A stretch of DNA of 64,000 nucleotides from Deltaproteobacteria bacterium (GTDB taxonomy: Bacteria; UBA10199; JACPAL01; GCA-016699445), in assembly GCA_016699445.1 (NCBI GenBank), contig CP064976.1, positions 2,666,001 to 2,730,000 on the forward strand, given 5' to 3'. The notes under the pieces were generated by a model. It was not told where the DNA came from. It was given only the letters and a program-made list of their open reading frames with translations, and ran no database searches. Each line of letters starts with the position of its first letter. Within the stretch, counting starts at the first letter, position 1. Made by a program: the position numbers and the translations under genes. Below, one piece after another: positions 8,041 to 17,153 of this stretch.

Positions 8041-9521
8041 ATGGCACTCGAAATTAAACAGAATCTCAAGCTATCACAGCAACTTGTCATCACTCCCCAA
8101 CTCCAACAAGCGATTAAGCTTCTTCAGCTGACGCGCCTGGAACTTCAAAATGTCGTCCAAAGCGAACTTTTGGAAAACCCCATGCTGGAGGAAAAACCTG
8201 AAGATGAAGAAAGTAAAGATGACGAAGTTTCAGTGACAGAACCTATGGCTTTAGCTCATGAAGCCAATGATCCAAATCAAAAACTAGAAGAAGTAGGCAC
8301 TAAAGAAGGTGAGCTCAAAGAGCCAACCAACTTTGATTGGGAAAATTATATCGAGAATTACAGCTCTCCAGAATCTGGAGCTGGAAAGAGTGCCTCAGCT
8401 GAATTTAGTGACGAACCACCCATGTATGAAAATGTTTCCGTTGAAGGCGCCAATCTTCAAGATCATCTCATTTGGCAACTTCATATGGGCGAATTCTATG
8501 AAGATGAGATCCCTATTATTGAAGATTTGATTGGGAATGTGAATGACGAAGGTTACATTCAAGTAAATTTAGAAGAATTAGCTCAAAAACATAGTGTCGA
8601 ACTTTCAAAAGTAGAAGAGATGTTGGCGCTACTACAAGAGTTTGATCCCCAGGAGTTGCTTCAAGAAACCTTAAAGAATGTCTTAAAACTCAAACAAAAC
8701 CATTTGAACGAGGTGAAAGAGATTTGCTTCATCAGATTATCGATCATCATCTCGAAGATCTTGAAAGAAAAGCTTATCAGAATATTGCCAAAGATCTTAA
8801 AATTTCGATGGATCGTTTGAAAGAGCTTGCACATATCATCACGACTCTCGAACCCAAACCAGGACGACCTTTTGGAACAGAACGTCCTCAGTATATTAGT
8901 CCTGATGTGTTTGTGGAAAAAATTGGCAAGGAATACATTATCATTCTTAATGATGATGGCTTGCCAAAATTGCAGGTCAGTAATTTTTATCGCAATGCTC
9001 TTTTTCAAAAAGACATGCCATCACAAGCCAAAGAATATATTCAGGACAAGCTACGTTCAGCTATGTGGTTAATAAAAAGTATTCATCAAAGACAACGGAC
9101 ACTCTATAAAGTCACATCCTCAATCGTTAAGTTTCAGAAAGATTTTTTAGAGAATGGAGTTTCAGGCCTTAAACCGATGGTCTTAAGAGATGTTGCTGAT
9201 GATATCGGAATGCATGAATCCACAATTTCACGAGTCACAACAAACAAATATGTTCAAACCCCTCGCGGCTTATTTGAACTAAAGTTCTTTTTTAATTCAA
9301 AAGTGCCTTCAGGAACTGCTGATGGAATGACATCTGAAGCTGTCAAAGAACAGATTAAGAAGCTGATCACATCTGAAAATCAGCATAAACCATACTCTGA
9401 TCAGGATATTACAAATATACTTCAAAAAGAGAATATCCAAATCGCCAGAAGAACAGTGGCAAAATATCGTGAAATGCTGGGAATCTTACCAGCTTCCCGA
9501 AGAAAACAAGTGTTCACATAA
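8041..9521 (+). CDS. rpoN: RNA polymerase sigma-54 factor RpoN (single-base frameshift in this sequence)
   Basis: Alternative sigma factor that needs AAA+ activators and reads -24/-12 promoters. Region I is MALEIKQNLKLSQQLVITPQLQQAIKLLQLTRLEL, split here as residues 1-35, followed by an acidic region II. The core-binding domain follows, then the HTH (MHESTISRVTTNKYVQTPRG) and the RpoN box ARRTVAKYRE near the C-terminus. The frame breaks at 8650-8654: reading CCCCAGGAGTTG with one more G restores DPQGVASRNLKECL and joins the two halves. A chance break in an otherwise perfect essential-type gene is best read as a sequence error. Sigma-54-type promoters elsewhere in the window imply RpoN is functional. 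Confidence 0.95.
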
Positions 9522-9541
9522 GGCACAAAAAGGAGACTGTT

Positions 9542-9871
9542 ATGGAAATTAACGTTACATTTAGACATTCCGAACCATCCGATTCTGTTCGTCAGCATAT
9601 TTTAGAAAGAATTCAAAAATTATCAAAATACCTTATCAAACCTACTATGGCTCATGTCACTTTGAATACCGAAGGGACACGTCATACAGCAGAAATATCT
9701 CTTTCAGAAAATCATGCCGTCTTTAACGCTCATGATACCACTCACGATTTATTTTCTTCAGTGGATTCGGCTCTGGATAAAATCGAAGTTCAATTAAAGA
9801 AGTATAAAGAGAAAATTAAAGATCACCACAAAACAGGATTAAAACATATAGAGCCGTCCCTAGATTCATAG
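9542..9871 (+). CDS. hpf: Ribosome hibernation promoting factor, short form
   Basis: 109-aa S30AE/YfiA family protein that binds the 30S subunit and inactivates or dimerises ribosomes in stationary phase. It starts MEINVTFRHSEPSDSVRQHILERIQKL; the first 20 residues already fit the family. VDSALDKIEVQLKKYKEKIKDH gives the basic C-terminal helix. It sits 20 nt after rpoN, with AAGGAG (9529-9534) just before the ATG. The rpoN-hpf-ptsN order is the standard proteobacterial neighbourhood. Confidence 0.93.
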   Translation: MEINVTFRHSEPSDSVRQHILERIQKLSKYLIKPTMAHVTLNTEGTRHTAEISLSENHAVFNAHDTTHDLFSSVDSALDKIEVQLKKYKEKIKDHHKTGLKHIEPSLDS

Positions 9872-9925
9872 GATTGTATTTGCAATTTACCAAAGCTCCC
9901 TATAGGTAGCCCCAACTTTTGAGTT

Positions 9926-10387
9926 ATGAAAATTAAAGATATCCTCTCTAGAGAAAGTGTTAAAGAAGACTTGCAAGCAACGAATAAGCAGGAAGCTATT
10001 CGTGAACTTTCTCAAATGATTCAGCAAGCACATCCAGATATTTCTTCTGAACAATTATTTTCAATTTTGATGGAAAGAGAAAATTTGGGAAGTACTGGTA
10101 TTGGAAATAGTGTCGCCATTCCTCACGGAAAATTATCATCCCTTTCGAATATTGTAACAGGCTTTGCTCGCAGTGTAAAAGGCTTGGAATTTGATTCTCA
10201 AGATGGAAAACCGGTTCACCTCTTTTTTGTTCTGATTGCACCCGAAAATGCGGCTAGTTTACACTTGAAAGCTCTCGCTCGACTCTCAAGACTTTTAAAA
10301 GATGTTAACTTTCGCAATAAACTCATGGAAGCGAAAGATGGCGACCAAATCTATAAAGAAATCGTCACGGAAGACGAAAAATTCTAA
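9926..10387 (+). CDS. ptsN: PTS IIA-like nitrogen regulatory protein PtsN
   Basis: 153-aa EIIA-Ntr domain. The phosphorylatable His is in GNSVAIPHGKLSSL (about residue 67), preceded by LMERENLGSTGIG. In proteobacteria this domain is phosphorylated through EI and HPr and regulates potassium and nitrogen metabolism rather than carrying sugar. It lies between hpf and hprK, overlapping the possible upstream starts of hprK. Confidence 0.94.
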   Translation: MKIKDILSRESVKEDLQATNKQEAIRELSQMIQQAHPDISSEQLFSILMERENLGSTGIGNSVAIPHGKLSSLSNIVTGFARSVKGLEFDSQDGKPVHLFFVLIAPENAASLHLKALARLSRLLKDVNFRNKLMEAKDGDQIYKEIVTEDEKF

Positions 10388-10409
10388 AAAAAAATCTGAA
10401 ACAAACACC

Positions 10410-10938
10410 ATGACACACGGTGTTTGTTTGGATGTCTTCGGTATTGGCATTCTTCTCCTTGGAAAAAGCGGTATTGGTAAAAGCGAATGTGCCCTTGAGC
10501 TCATTATGAAAGGTCATCGCTTAGTGGCTGATGATGTCGTTATTATCACTAAAGATCCCAATAAATCTCTGTATGGAGAATGTGCGAGCATCATAAAATA
10601 CCACATGGAAATCAGAGGTCTGGGGATTATCAATATTAAAGACCTGTTTGGAGTCACCTCAGTTCGCGATCAAAAACGTATTCAACTTGTCCTCGAAATG
10701 GTCGATTGGGATCCAAAACAGGAATATGAGCGTATTGGAATTGATGAAAAAACCTACCCTATTCTCAATGTTAAACTTCCCTTTCTCAGACTTCCTGTAC
10801 GTCCTGGACGCAGCCTCACTTCAGTCATAGAGGTCGCTGCTCGAAACCATCTTTTTAAAATTAAAAGGATATCATTCAGCAAGAGAATTTGAAGCACGTC
10901 TGGCCCACAAACTTTTAACAGGACAAGATCAACCATGA
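10410..10938 (+). CDS. hprK: HPr kinase/phosphorylase, short kinase-domain form (frameshifted at the 3' end)
   Basis: Phosphorylates HPr on its regulatory serine. Only the C-terminal catalytic domain is present: HGVCLDVFGIGILLLGKS with P-loop GKSGIGKSE, then GHRLVADDVV, EIRGLGIINIKDLFG and PVRPGRSLTSVIEVAARNH. The N-terminal domain of firmicute HprK is missing, as in alphaproteobacterial short forms. The start is uncertain: ATG 10410 begins directly at the domain; ATG 10338 or 10302 would add a Lys-rich tail overlapping ptsN. One extra A in 10858-10867 ends the frame early at 10892. Removing it gives KGYHSAREFEARLAHKLL and a stop at 10936-10938 that overlaps the rapZ ATG. Confidence 0.9.
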
Positions 10939-11822
10939 AGACAACCCTGGAAGCTATCATTGTAACAGGAATGTCAGGATCGGGGAAATCAACTGTATTA
11001 AATGCATTGGAAGACTCCGGATATTTTGCCATCGATAATTTTCCAGCGCCTCTTCTCCCAAAACTATTTGATCTTCTGAGTCATGAACGGAAATCAAATA
11101 TCTATAAAAAGATAGCTCTCGCTATGGATGCTCGCGAGATGAATTTTATTAAACATTTTGAAAGTTATTTGGAAATTTTGAAATCACGAGGAGTTCGTTA
11201 CCAAATTATTTTTCTAGATACTTCAGATGAAACGTTGATTCGGCGTTTTTCCGAAACAAGACGTCGTCATCCTTTATCACCCATGGGAAGAGTCAGTCTT
11301 GGGATTCAAAAAGAAAGAGAACTTTTAAGGTCTATCAAAAGAATCTCTCATCATTTAATTGATTCCTCTAAGGTCGACGTTCATCAATTAAAGAAATTGG
11401 CCTTACAAGTAATTGAAAAAAAGAAAAAACAAAGAGATCCTATCACTATCTCAATTATTTCTTTTGGTTATCGATTTGGAATCCCCTCTGACGCTGATCT
11501 TGTATTTGATGTCAGATTTTTGCCCAACCCTCATTTTATTTCACAGTTAAAAAATTTCTCAGGACAAAATCCCAAAGTCTCTTCTTATGTTTTAAAGCAG
11601 GTACCGACTAAAACTTTTTTAGCTAAACTTTTCCCTTTTCTAAAGTTGATTCTAAAGCTCTACATTGTTGAAGGTAAATACTATGCCACGATTGGGGTGG
11701 GCTGTACGGGTGGCAGACATCGTTCTGTGGCTATTAGCGAAAAAATAGCAAAAACACTTAAGCAGGAAGGATTTCTTGTCAAAGTGTATCATCGTGATAT
11801 TCATAGAACTGTGGATAAATAG
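10935..11822 (+). CDS. rapZ: RNase adapter protein RapZ (P-loop, YvcJ family)
   Basis: 295-aa nucleotide-binding protein. Walker A is VTGMSGSGKSTVLNALED near residue 20, and DNFPAPLLP follows, as in the family. The C-terminal part includes YATIGVGCTGGRHRSVAISE and ends near VYHRDIHR. In enterobacteria RapZ controls glucosamine-6-phosphate synthase through small RNAs. In other phyla its ligand is less clear. It is located between hprK and the EIIA gene, consistent with a PTS-linked regulatory operon. Its start overlaps the repaired hprK stop. Confidence 0.95.
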   Translation: MKTTLEAIIVTGMSGSGKSTVLNALEDSGYFAIDNFPAPLLPKLFDLLSHERKSNIYKKIALAMDAREMNFIKHFESYLEILKSRGVRYQIIFLDTSDETLIRRFSETRRRHPLSPMGRVSLGIQKERELLRSIKRISHHLIDSSKVDVHQLKKLALQVIEKKKKQRDPITISIISFGYRFGIPSDADLVFDVRFLPNPHFISQLKNFSGQNPKVSSYVLKQVPTKTFLAKLFPFLKLILKLYIVEGKYYATIGVGCTGGRHRSVAISEKIAKTLKQEGFLVKVYHRDIHRTVDK

Positions 11823-11833
11823 GAGAAAGAAAT

Positions 11834-12249
11834 ATGATAGGTGTTGTTGTGGTTACACATGGAATCATTGGAAAAGAGCTTATTCGGGTAGCGCGATCTA
11901 TCATGAAAGCCGACTATCCATTCACAGCTGTCGCTGTAGAACATGATGAATCTCCTGAAAAAACACGATCTAAAATTGAATCAGCTCTTCAAGAAGTAGC
12001 TTCATCTCAAGGAACTCTCCTCATGACAGACATGTTTGGAGGGACTCCCACCAATATATGTCTTTCTTTTTACAGGAAAATGTCTGTGAAGTTGTCACAG
12101 GAGTCAATCTGCCTATGTTGCTTAAAATGAATACTCTTGATTCAAAACACACACTTTCAGAGTCAGCTCGTTTTATTCAAGAATACGGGCAAAAACATAT
12201 CAGCAGAGCTTATGATATTCTCAAAGGAGGCGTTTCTGCCAACGCTTGA
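11834..12249 (+). CDS. PTS EIIA, mannose (Man) family (frameshifted)
   Basis: Opens MIGVVVVTHGIIGKELIR with the phosphorylatable His at residue 9, and carries LMTDMFGGTPTNICLSF, the Man-EIIA signature. The frame breaks in the T run at 12067-12071. One more T restores LSFLQENVCEVVTGVNLPMLLKMN and runs to a stop at 12247-12249. No EIIB, EIIC or EIID gene is near, so this EIIA is probably a phosphate-relay or regulatory protein. GGAG and GAAA upstream of the ATG give a plausible ribosome site. Confidence 0.9.
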
Positions 12250-12508
12250 AAAAACATTTACCATATCCAATGAGCTAGGCCTTCATGCCCGTCCAGCGGC
12301 ACAATTTGTCAAAATTGCCAGCCATTATCAATCTAACATACTCGTTCATAAAGAGGATCGCGAAGTCAACGGGAAGAGCATCATGGGAATATTGATGCTT
12401 GCCGCCCCAAAGGGGACAGAAATTAAAATCACAGCCGAAGGCCCTGATGCAGAAGAAGCCGTCAAAGAACTTGGAGAATTGATCAATAATAAATTTGGGG
12501 AACGATGA
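12212..12508 (+). CDS. ptsH: Phosphocarrier protein HPr
   Basis: Small PTS phosphocarrier. NELGLHARPAAQFVKIA contains the active His, and EVNGKSIMGILMLAAP contains the regulatory Ser that HprK would phosphorylate; both are intact. The start is uncertain. ATG 12212 has no good ribosome site. The strong AAAGGAGG at 12223-12230 instead points to CTG at 12236, which would give PTLEKTFTISNELGLHARPA, the expected HPr length. I keep the ATG coordinate as the conservative choice. It overlaps EIIA upstream and ptsI downstream. Confidence 0.92.
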   Translation: MIFSKEAFLPTLEKTFTISNELGLHARPAAQFVKIASHYQSNILVHKEDREVNGKSIMGILMLAAPKGTEIKITAEGPDAEEAVKELGELINNKFGER

Positions 12509-14262
12509 CCTCAAAACCACGCTATCTAAAAGGGCTTCCTGTATCGCCAGGAGTTGCTATTGGTAAGATTCATCTTTTTGAATCAGAAGATCTTTCGTTT
12601 CCAAAATATTGGCTTCCCGAGCCCTCCATTGCCAGAGAACTCAAACGTTTCAAACTAGCCCTCAAAAAAACTCAAGACGATCTGGTCAGAGTCAAAGATA
12701 AACTCTGCCGCTTCAAGGCTGATGAACAAATCAAGATTGTTGAATCTCATCAGATGATCGCTCGTGATGAAGTATTAAATCAGGGAACAACTGAAAGAAT
12801 CAAAAAACAAAAGATCAATGCTGAATGGGCTTTCGATCTTGCGACTCAGGAGATTTTTGAAAAATTTCCAAAAAAATTCGAAATGAATGAGGATTATTTT
12901 AAAGATCGTTACGAGGAAATCAAGCATGTCACTAGTCGCATTCTAAAAAATTTGTTAGGACCTCATGTCTTTCAACAAATTAAATATAAAAAAGGTTCTA
13001 TCGTCGTAGCTCATGACCTCTCTCCTATTGATACCATGCAAATGCTTAAGGGAGATGTTCTTGGATTTGTCACGGAATTAGGTGGCACGACATCTCATAC
13101 AGCGATTGTTGCAAAATCTCTGGAAATTCCCGCCGTAGTTGGAATCGACAACATGACGAGTCTTGTTGAAGATGAAGGGTGGATTATTATTGATGGCAAT
13201 AGTGGTGAAGTAATTTTGAACCCACAGCGTGAACAAATAATACACTATCAAAAAAGACAAAAAGATTTATTTTCTCAGGAAAAAGCTCTTTTAAAAACAG
13301 CTCATCTCCCCTCCATCACAACAGATGGATTTCAAATCAAGCTTGCAGCCAATATGGAGCTTCCAGAGGAGCTAGGTTTAATTAAAAAATATAGAGCAGA
13401 AGGTATCGGATTATTTAGAACTGAAATGTTGTTGCTCTCAAAAAATGTATCATTTTCGGAAGAAGATCAGACAAAAATTTACAAAAATATTTTAAAGAAA
13501 TCTTTTCCTCATCCAGTCACAATCCGAACATTTGATTTAGGGGGAGATAAGATTCCGGAAGACTTAGTTATATTGGAGTCAGTAAATCCAGCTCTCGGAT
13601 TAAGAGGTATCCGATTTTCACTGAGAGAAAATCATTTACTCCACACTCAACTAAAAGCAATTTTACAAGCAAGCACCTACGGAATGACTAGAATTCTTAT
13701 TCCCATGGTTACTAATATTGAAGAAATACGATTGGTCAAAAAAATGCTTTCTGAAATCAAAGAGGATTTAAGATCTTATAAAATCCCCTATTCTGAAAAT
13801 ATTCTTTTAGGAGCTATGATCGAAACACCTTCAGCAGCTATGATTGCCGAAGATTTAGCTTCTGAAGTTGATTTCTTCAGCATTGGCACCAATGATCTTA
13901 TCCAATACACACTGGCTGTAGATCGTGAAAATGATGATGTTTCCTATTTGTACGAACCACTTCATCCGGCCATTTTGAGACTTCTTAAGATGATTTGTTC
14001 TGCAGGTCTTTCGCGAAATATTGATATTTCACTCTGTGGAGAAATGGCAGGACACCCACTCTATCTGATACTTCTCTTAGGATTGGGTCTGACTGAGCTT
14101 TCCATGAATGCTTCCTCGATCCCTCGTGTCAAAAAATTATTAAGAAGTTTAAGCTATAAAAACTCTCAGGATTTTCTTGATAAAGCCCTTTGTTTGAAAA
14201 CAGCTCAAGAAATTGAAAGTCTTCTGAAAAAAGAATTACAAAAATATTCTGTAGATGATTAG
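12505..14262 (+). CDS. ptsI: PTS enzyme I (phosphoenolpyruvate-protein phosphotransferase)
   Basis: 585-aa enzyme that moves phosphate from PEP to HPr. The N-terminal swivelling domain has LGGTTSHTAIVAKS with the catalytic His. The PEP-binding barrel has EGIGLFRTEMLLL, RTFDLGGDK, ALGLRGIRFSL, LGAMIETPSAA, FFSIGTNDLIQYTLAVDR and LCGEMAGHP with the catalytic Cys. It is complete and unbroken. It ends the regulatory PTS block, and its stop overlaps the stop of the convergent unknown gene by a few bases. Confidence 0.97.
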   Translation: MTSKPRYLKGLPVSPGVAIGKIHLFESEDLSFPKYWLPEPSIARELKRFKLALKKTQDDLVRVKDKLCRFKADEQIKIVESHQMIARDEVLNQGTTERIKKQKINAEWAFDLATQEIFEKFPKKFEMNEDYFKDRYEEIKHVTSRILKNLLGPHVFQQIKYKKGSIVVAHDLSPIDTMQMLKGDVLGFVTELGGTTSHTAIVAKSLEIPAVVGIDNMTSLVEDEGWIIIDGNSGEVILNPQREQIIHYQKRQKDLFSQEKALLKTAHLPSITTDGFQIKLAANMELPEELGLIKKYRAEGIGLFRTEMLLLSKNVSFSEEDQTKIYKNILKKSFPHPVTIRTFDLGGDKIPEDLVILESVNPALGLRGIRFSLRENHLLHTQLKAILQASTYGMTRILIPMVTNIEEIRLVKKMLSEIKEDLRSYKIPYSENILLGAMIETPSAAMIAEDLASEVDFFSIGTNDLIQYTLAVDRENDDVSYLYEPLHPAILRLLKMICSAGLSRNIDISLCGEMAGHPLYLILLLGLGLTELSMNASSIPRVKKLLRSLSYKNSQDFLDKALCLKTAQEIESLLKKELQKYSVDD

Positions 14263-14884
14263 CCGTTTCTTCGGCCAGATGCTAAAGGTACAACATTAGA
14301 TAGACAATCTCTCACCTCAGGAGAGATCGTGCGAATACCTGAACTATCAATAGCATCATCAGTGACACTAGTGTCACTAAAGACCCACTCAGTACCATCA
14401 AATATTATATCAGGAAGTGGTTCGGGATCATATAATACATACTCTACCAATGTTGGTATTCTCTTGGTAGTTGAGGTGACTGAATGATCTAACACAATTT
14501 TATCCAAATCCCTCCAAGTATCCTCAATAGGTGGTTCCACCTCAGTGAGGGATATTGTAGGAGATGACAATCTAACAGGCGATGGATTAGGAATATCTAA
14601 ACTAGGAACTGCCTCTGCCGCTCGAACACTTTCAGAATGCAATCGATCCATTGCAGTACGATAATTTGCAAAAGTTGGAAGCGCCTGAAAATTTGTAACA
14701 ACTCTTGATGGTTTATCTTCTCTAACAAAAACATCTTGAGCTGTCTGAAAAGCTCTTTCAGAAATATTACCATACAAACAACGCACTTCAATCTCAACAT
14801 CACGAACAAAAGCCTTAACAGCAGAAAGAGATCTCTCAAAAATATTTGGAAGCCGAAAAATGATAAATTTAAGTTCACACTCAT
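14259..14884 (-). CDS. Unknown protein, about 209 aa (frameshifted near the start)
   Basis: No family recognised. ATG at 14884 has AAGGGG at ideal distance and opens MSVNLNLSFF. After five A on the plus strand (14856-14860) that frame becomes implausibly Leu/Phe-rich. One added base shifts to RLPNIFERSLSAVKAFVRDVE and joins the long frame ending at 14259. The C-terminal two thirds are acidic and Pro/Ser/Thr-rich (VEPPIEDTWRDLDK, DPEPLPDIIFDGTEW), with no signal peptide or membrane segment. Without the shift the only start is GTG 14786, giving 175 aa. Confidence 0.6.
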
Positions 14885-14991
14885 AAAATCCCCTTAATTT
14901 ATCATCGTAAGTCGGTCAAAGAAGTTGCGGCTTTTCGACACAAATACTGAATACAGTTGAATACAGTCTTATTTCGATACGCGAGGAAAAG

Positions 14992-15567
14992 TTAGCTACA
15001 AGATTTAATGATTTTTAAAAACTCTTCACGAGTCGCCTGATGAGTTCTGAATCCACCTAACATTGCAGAAGTAACCATTGTCGCGCCTCTCTTTTGGACG
15101 CCTCTCATTTGCATGCAAAGATGTTCAGCTTCGATCACCACAGCAACACCTAGAGGTTTCAATGTAGTTTGAAGTGTTTCGGCAATTTGCTTTGTCAAAC
15201 GCTCTTGTACTTGAAGACGCCTGGAAAACATATCAACCAAGCGAGCCAGCTTGCTTAAGCCAATAATTTTTTTATTGGGAATATAAGCAATATGACACCG
15301 GCCAAAAAATGGCAGCAGATGATGCTCACAAAGACTGTACAGAGAAATATCTTTAAGAGTCACCATCTCATCATTGGCTTCATTAAAAATGGCCCCATTA
15401 AGAAGATCCTTAATATCTTGCTGATAACCACTGGTTAAAAATCGAAGAGATGTGGCTACCCGATGAGGAGTTTTCAATAACCCTTCCCGATCAGGATCTT
15501 CTCCGATATTTTTGATAACATCATAGATAAGAGGCTCTATAGGATCTTTATTTTTTATTTTTTTCAT
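14992..15567 (-). CDS. folE: GTP cyclohydrolase I
   Basis: 191-aa enzyme making dihydroneopterin triphosphate for folate or pterins. Signature residues are visible: SLCEHHLLPFFGRCHIAYIP (zinc-binding Cys and His), IIGLSKLARLVDMFSRRLQVQERLT, and VEAEHLCMQMRGVQK with the second zinc Cys. It sits 3 nt after the peroxiredoxin gene, so the two are probably co-transcribed. Start MKKIKNKDPIEPLIYDVIKN fits family length. Confidence 0.96.
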   Translation of the reverse strand: MKKIKNKDPIEPLIYDVIKNIGEDPDREGLLKTPHRVATSLRFLTSGYQQDIKDLLNGAIFNEANDEMVTLKDISLYSLCEHHLLPFFGRCHIAYIPNKKIIGLSKLARLVDMFSRRLQVQERLTKQIAETLQTTLKPLGVAVVIEAEHLCMQMRGVQKRGATMVTSAMLGGFRTHQATREEFLKIIKSCS

Positions 15568-15570
15568 ATG

Positions 15571-16032
15571 TTAGGATACTAAAGTCAGTGTATTTGATGG
15601 ATTAGGTTCAGCTTTCACTCCGTGCTTCAAAGAAACCAGAATACCACTCTCATCGATGATCGCTGTCGTACGAATGACACCGATTGATTCTTTCCCATAC
15701 ATCATCTTTTTTCCCCAAGCACCAAAGAGTACATGAATTTTTTTATCTTCATCAGACAATAGAGGAAAATTAAGATCATACTTCTTACGAAATTTTTGAT
15801 GGCTTTCGAGCCCATCGCGACTAATTCCTAAAACAACAGTCTTTTTCTTACTAAAATCAGCTGATAAATCTCTGAAACCACAAGCTTGTTTTGTACAGCC
15901 TGGGGTGTCATCTTTTGGATAGAAATACAAAACGACTTTCTTGCCTTCAAAGTCACTCAATTTAATATTTTTTCCCGAATCTGATGGTAATGTAAAATCC
16001 GGAGACTTATCTCCTACTTTCAAAGTTTTCAT
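15571..16032 (-). CDS. bcp: Peroxiredoxin of the BCP/PrxQ type
   Basis: 153-aa thiol peroxidase. It starts MKTLKVGDKSPDFTLPSD. The peroxidatic Cys lies in YPKDDTPGCTKQACGF, which also carries the resolving Cys five residues later, as in atypical two-cysteine BCP. VVLGISRDG and HGVKAEPN complete the thioredoxin fold. The gene is upstream of folE in the same direction. The C-terminus after KAEPNPSNTLTLVS is short. Confidence 0.95.
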   Translation of the reverse strand: MKTLKVGDKSPDFTLPSDSGKNIKLSDFEGKKVVLYFYPKDDTPGCTKQACGFRDLSADFSKKKTVVLGISRDGLESHQKFRKKYDLNFPLLSDEDKKIHVLFGAWGKKMMYGKESIGVIRTTAIIDESGILVSLKHGVKAEPNPSNTLTLVS

Positions 16033-16379
16033 CGATTCCTCCCTAGAAGTTTTCTGAGGTAACCTCGTCTGAACTGAAGGGACAAGTATTATTTTTGGAT
16101 TCGAGAATCCTTATTTCAAACTCTTCAAAAAACTTCCAAATGAAAAAACCCTTATTTTCACATCAAATTCTCTTGGCATGATCACTGCAATCTAGCCGTG
16201 CATGAAGAATGATCAAAACGGACTTTCGTTAAACTTCCGAAAAAAAATTCAAAGCGACTTTCTTGAAGGCAAATCAGTACAGGCAACACGATCGTTACGA
16301 ATGCTTTCCCTTTATTATGCCATTTTTGAATCACTCCCCAGCAGACAAAAAATACATTCTAAAAAAATAGGAGATTATT
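16033..16379. other. Intergenic stretch with sigma-54 site and a doubtful small ORF
   Basis: About 350 nt between the divergent peroxiredoxin and unknown gene starts. It holds the sigma-54-type site at 16174-16189 and the possible 80-codon ORF starting at 16202. I see no tRNA, repeat or hairpin terminator in it. Confidence 0.5.
16174..16189 (+). promoter_or_regulatory. Sigma-54 (-24/-12) promoter
   Basis: TGGCATGATCACTGCA matches TGGCACG-N4-TTGCA at 14 of the constrained or spacer-fixed positions, with GG and GC correctly spaced. It predicts transcription from about 16200. Confidence 0.65.
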
Positions 16380-16444
16380 ATGAATACGAAGAACATTGTT
16401 CCTGCCATCACAAAAGACACACCAAGACTGATTTTGCAGGTTAG
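16202..16444 (+). CDS. Possible small protein, 80 aa (doubtful)
   Basis: The ATG is 2 nt after the start point predicted from the sigma-54 site, so it would be leaderless, as appears common here. The first 50 residues (MKNDQNGLSLNFRKKIQSDF...) look like a plausible helical, basic protein. The last 27 residues (KIGDYYEYEEHCSCHHKRH) overlap the ribosome site and start of the next gene and look like a frame shadow. There is no Shine-Dalgarno sequence and no recognised family. Confidence 0.3.
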   Translation: MKNDQNGLSLNFRKKIQSDFLEGKSVQATRSLRMLSLYYAIFESLPSRQKIHSKKIGDYYEYEEHCSCHHKRHTKTDFAG

Positions 16445-17117
16445 CAAAGACAAATCAGCAGCATCTCAAAATGTTATTATTATCAAAAGCAATGATCCCT
16501 GCATCCTGACACAATGGAATGACATGCTTATTGGAAAAGTACGTTCCGGGACCATATGCCTTCCAATGTCTGAATCTTCTTATCTTCCGCCGCCTCAGCT
16601 CTCTCCTCCACTAACAACAGATCAACCCAACCTTCTCTCTCAGGAAGAGATTCAGAAAATGTGGAATGACACACTTTTTGCTTCTACCAATCAAAATATT
16701 GCCAATACTTCTCAAGAACTTGCTCGCAAAGAAGATGAGAAAGCTAAGAAACTCGAAACAATTCTCATGGTAGCCTTGAAATCAGGAAACTTAGATATGG
16801 CTGTTTTACTGATTTCAGGACTTGAAACAAGCCGAGCTAATGCCATTACAGCTGGACTATTGGGGCGTGTGGAAGCTTTACAAGAACAACGAAAAGTAAT
16901 TTCCCAGCAAATGTCTAATTTAGGCAATGGTGGACAAGACGCTCAAAAAGTCAGTGGAATGAACCTCCAAGCATCCAATATCGCTACTGAAATAAGTCTT
17001 CTTCAAACTTTTTTACAGGAAGTTTCTTCTCAAAAACAGGAAGCCCAACAACTAAGCTCCAATTTCATTAAAAGCCGTCATGATTCTGCAATGGGAATTA
17101 TTAGAAATATTGCCTAG
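16380..17117 (+). CDS. Unknown coiled-coil-rich protein (245 aa)
   Basis: No family recognised. AGGAG at 16370-16374 precedes the ATG. The N-terminal 80 residues are mixed, including a Pro-rich stretch (YLPPPQLSPPLTTD). From about residue 90 on it is helical and Gln/Ser/Ala/Leu-rich (NQNIANTSQELARKEDEKAK; SLLQTFLQEVSSQKQEAQQL), suggesting a long coiled coil or helical bundle with a hydrophobic middle (ETILMVALKSGNLDMAVLLI). There is no signal peptide. Composition resembles the small helical proteins at 49957-51680 and could suit an exported substrate or structural protein. Transcription probably comes from the sigma-54 site upstream. Confidence 0.7.
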   Translation: MNTKNIVPAITKDTPRLILQVSKDKSAASQNVIIIKSNDPCILTQWNDMLIGKVRSGTICLPMSESSYLPPPQLSPPLTTDQPNLLSQEEIQKMWNDTLFASTNQNIANTSQELARKEDEKAKKLETILMVALKSGNLDMAVLLISGLETSRANAITAGLLGRVEALQEQRKVISQQMSNLGNGGQDAQKVSGMNLQASNIATEISLLQTFLQEVSSQKQEAQQLSSNFIKSRHDSAMGIIRNIA

Positions 17118-17153
17118 TTGAAAAACTAATTTCATTGAGCTTTTAGATTTTTG

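Noticed and set aside
8650..8654. Programmed frameshifting in rpoN
   Set aside because: No slippery heptamer with a downstream structure, and many unrelated genes in the window show the same one-base defects, so error is simpler.
12137..12211. N-terminal extension of HPr
   Set aside because: It is an out-of-frame overlap with the Man-EIIA gene, and HPr does not have such an extension.
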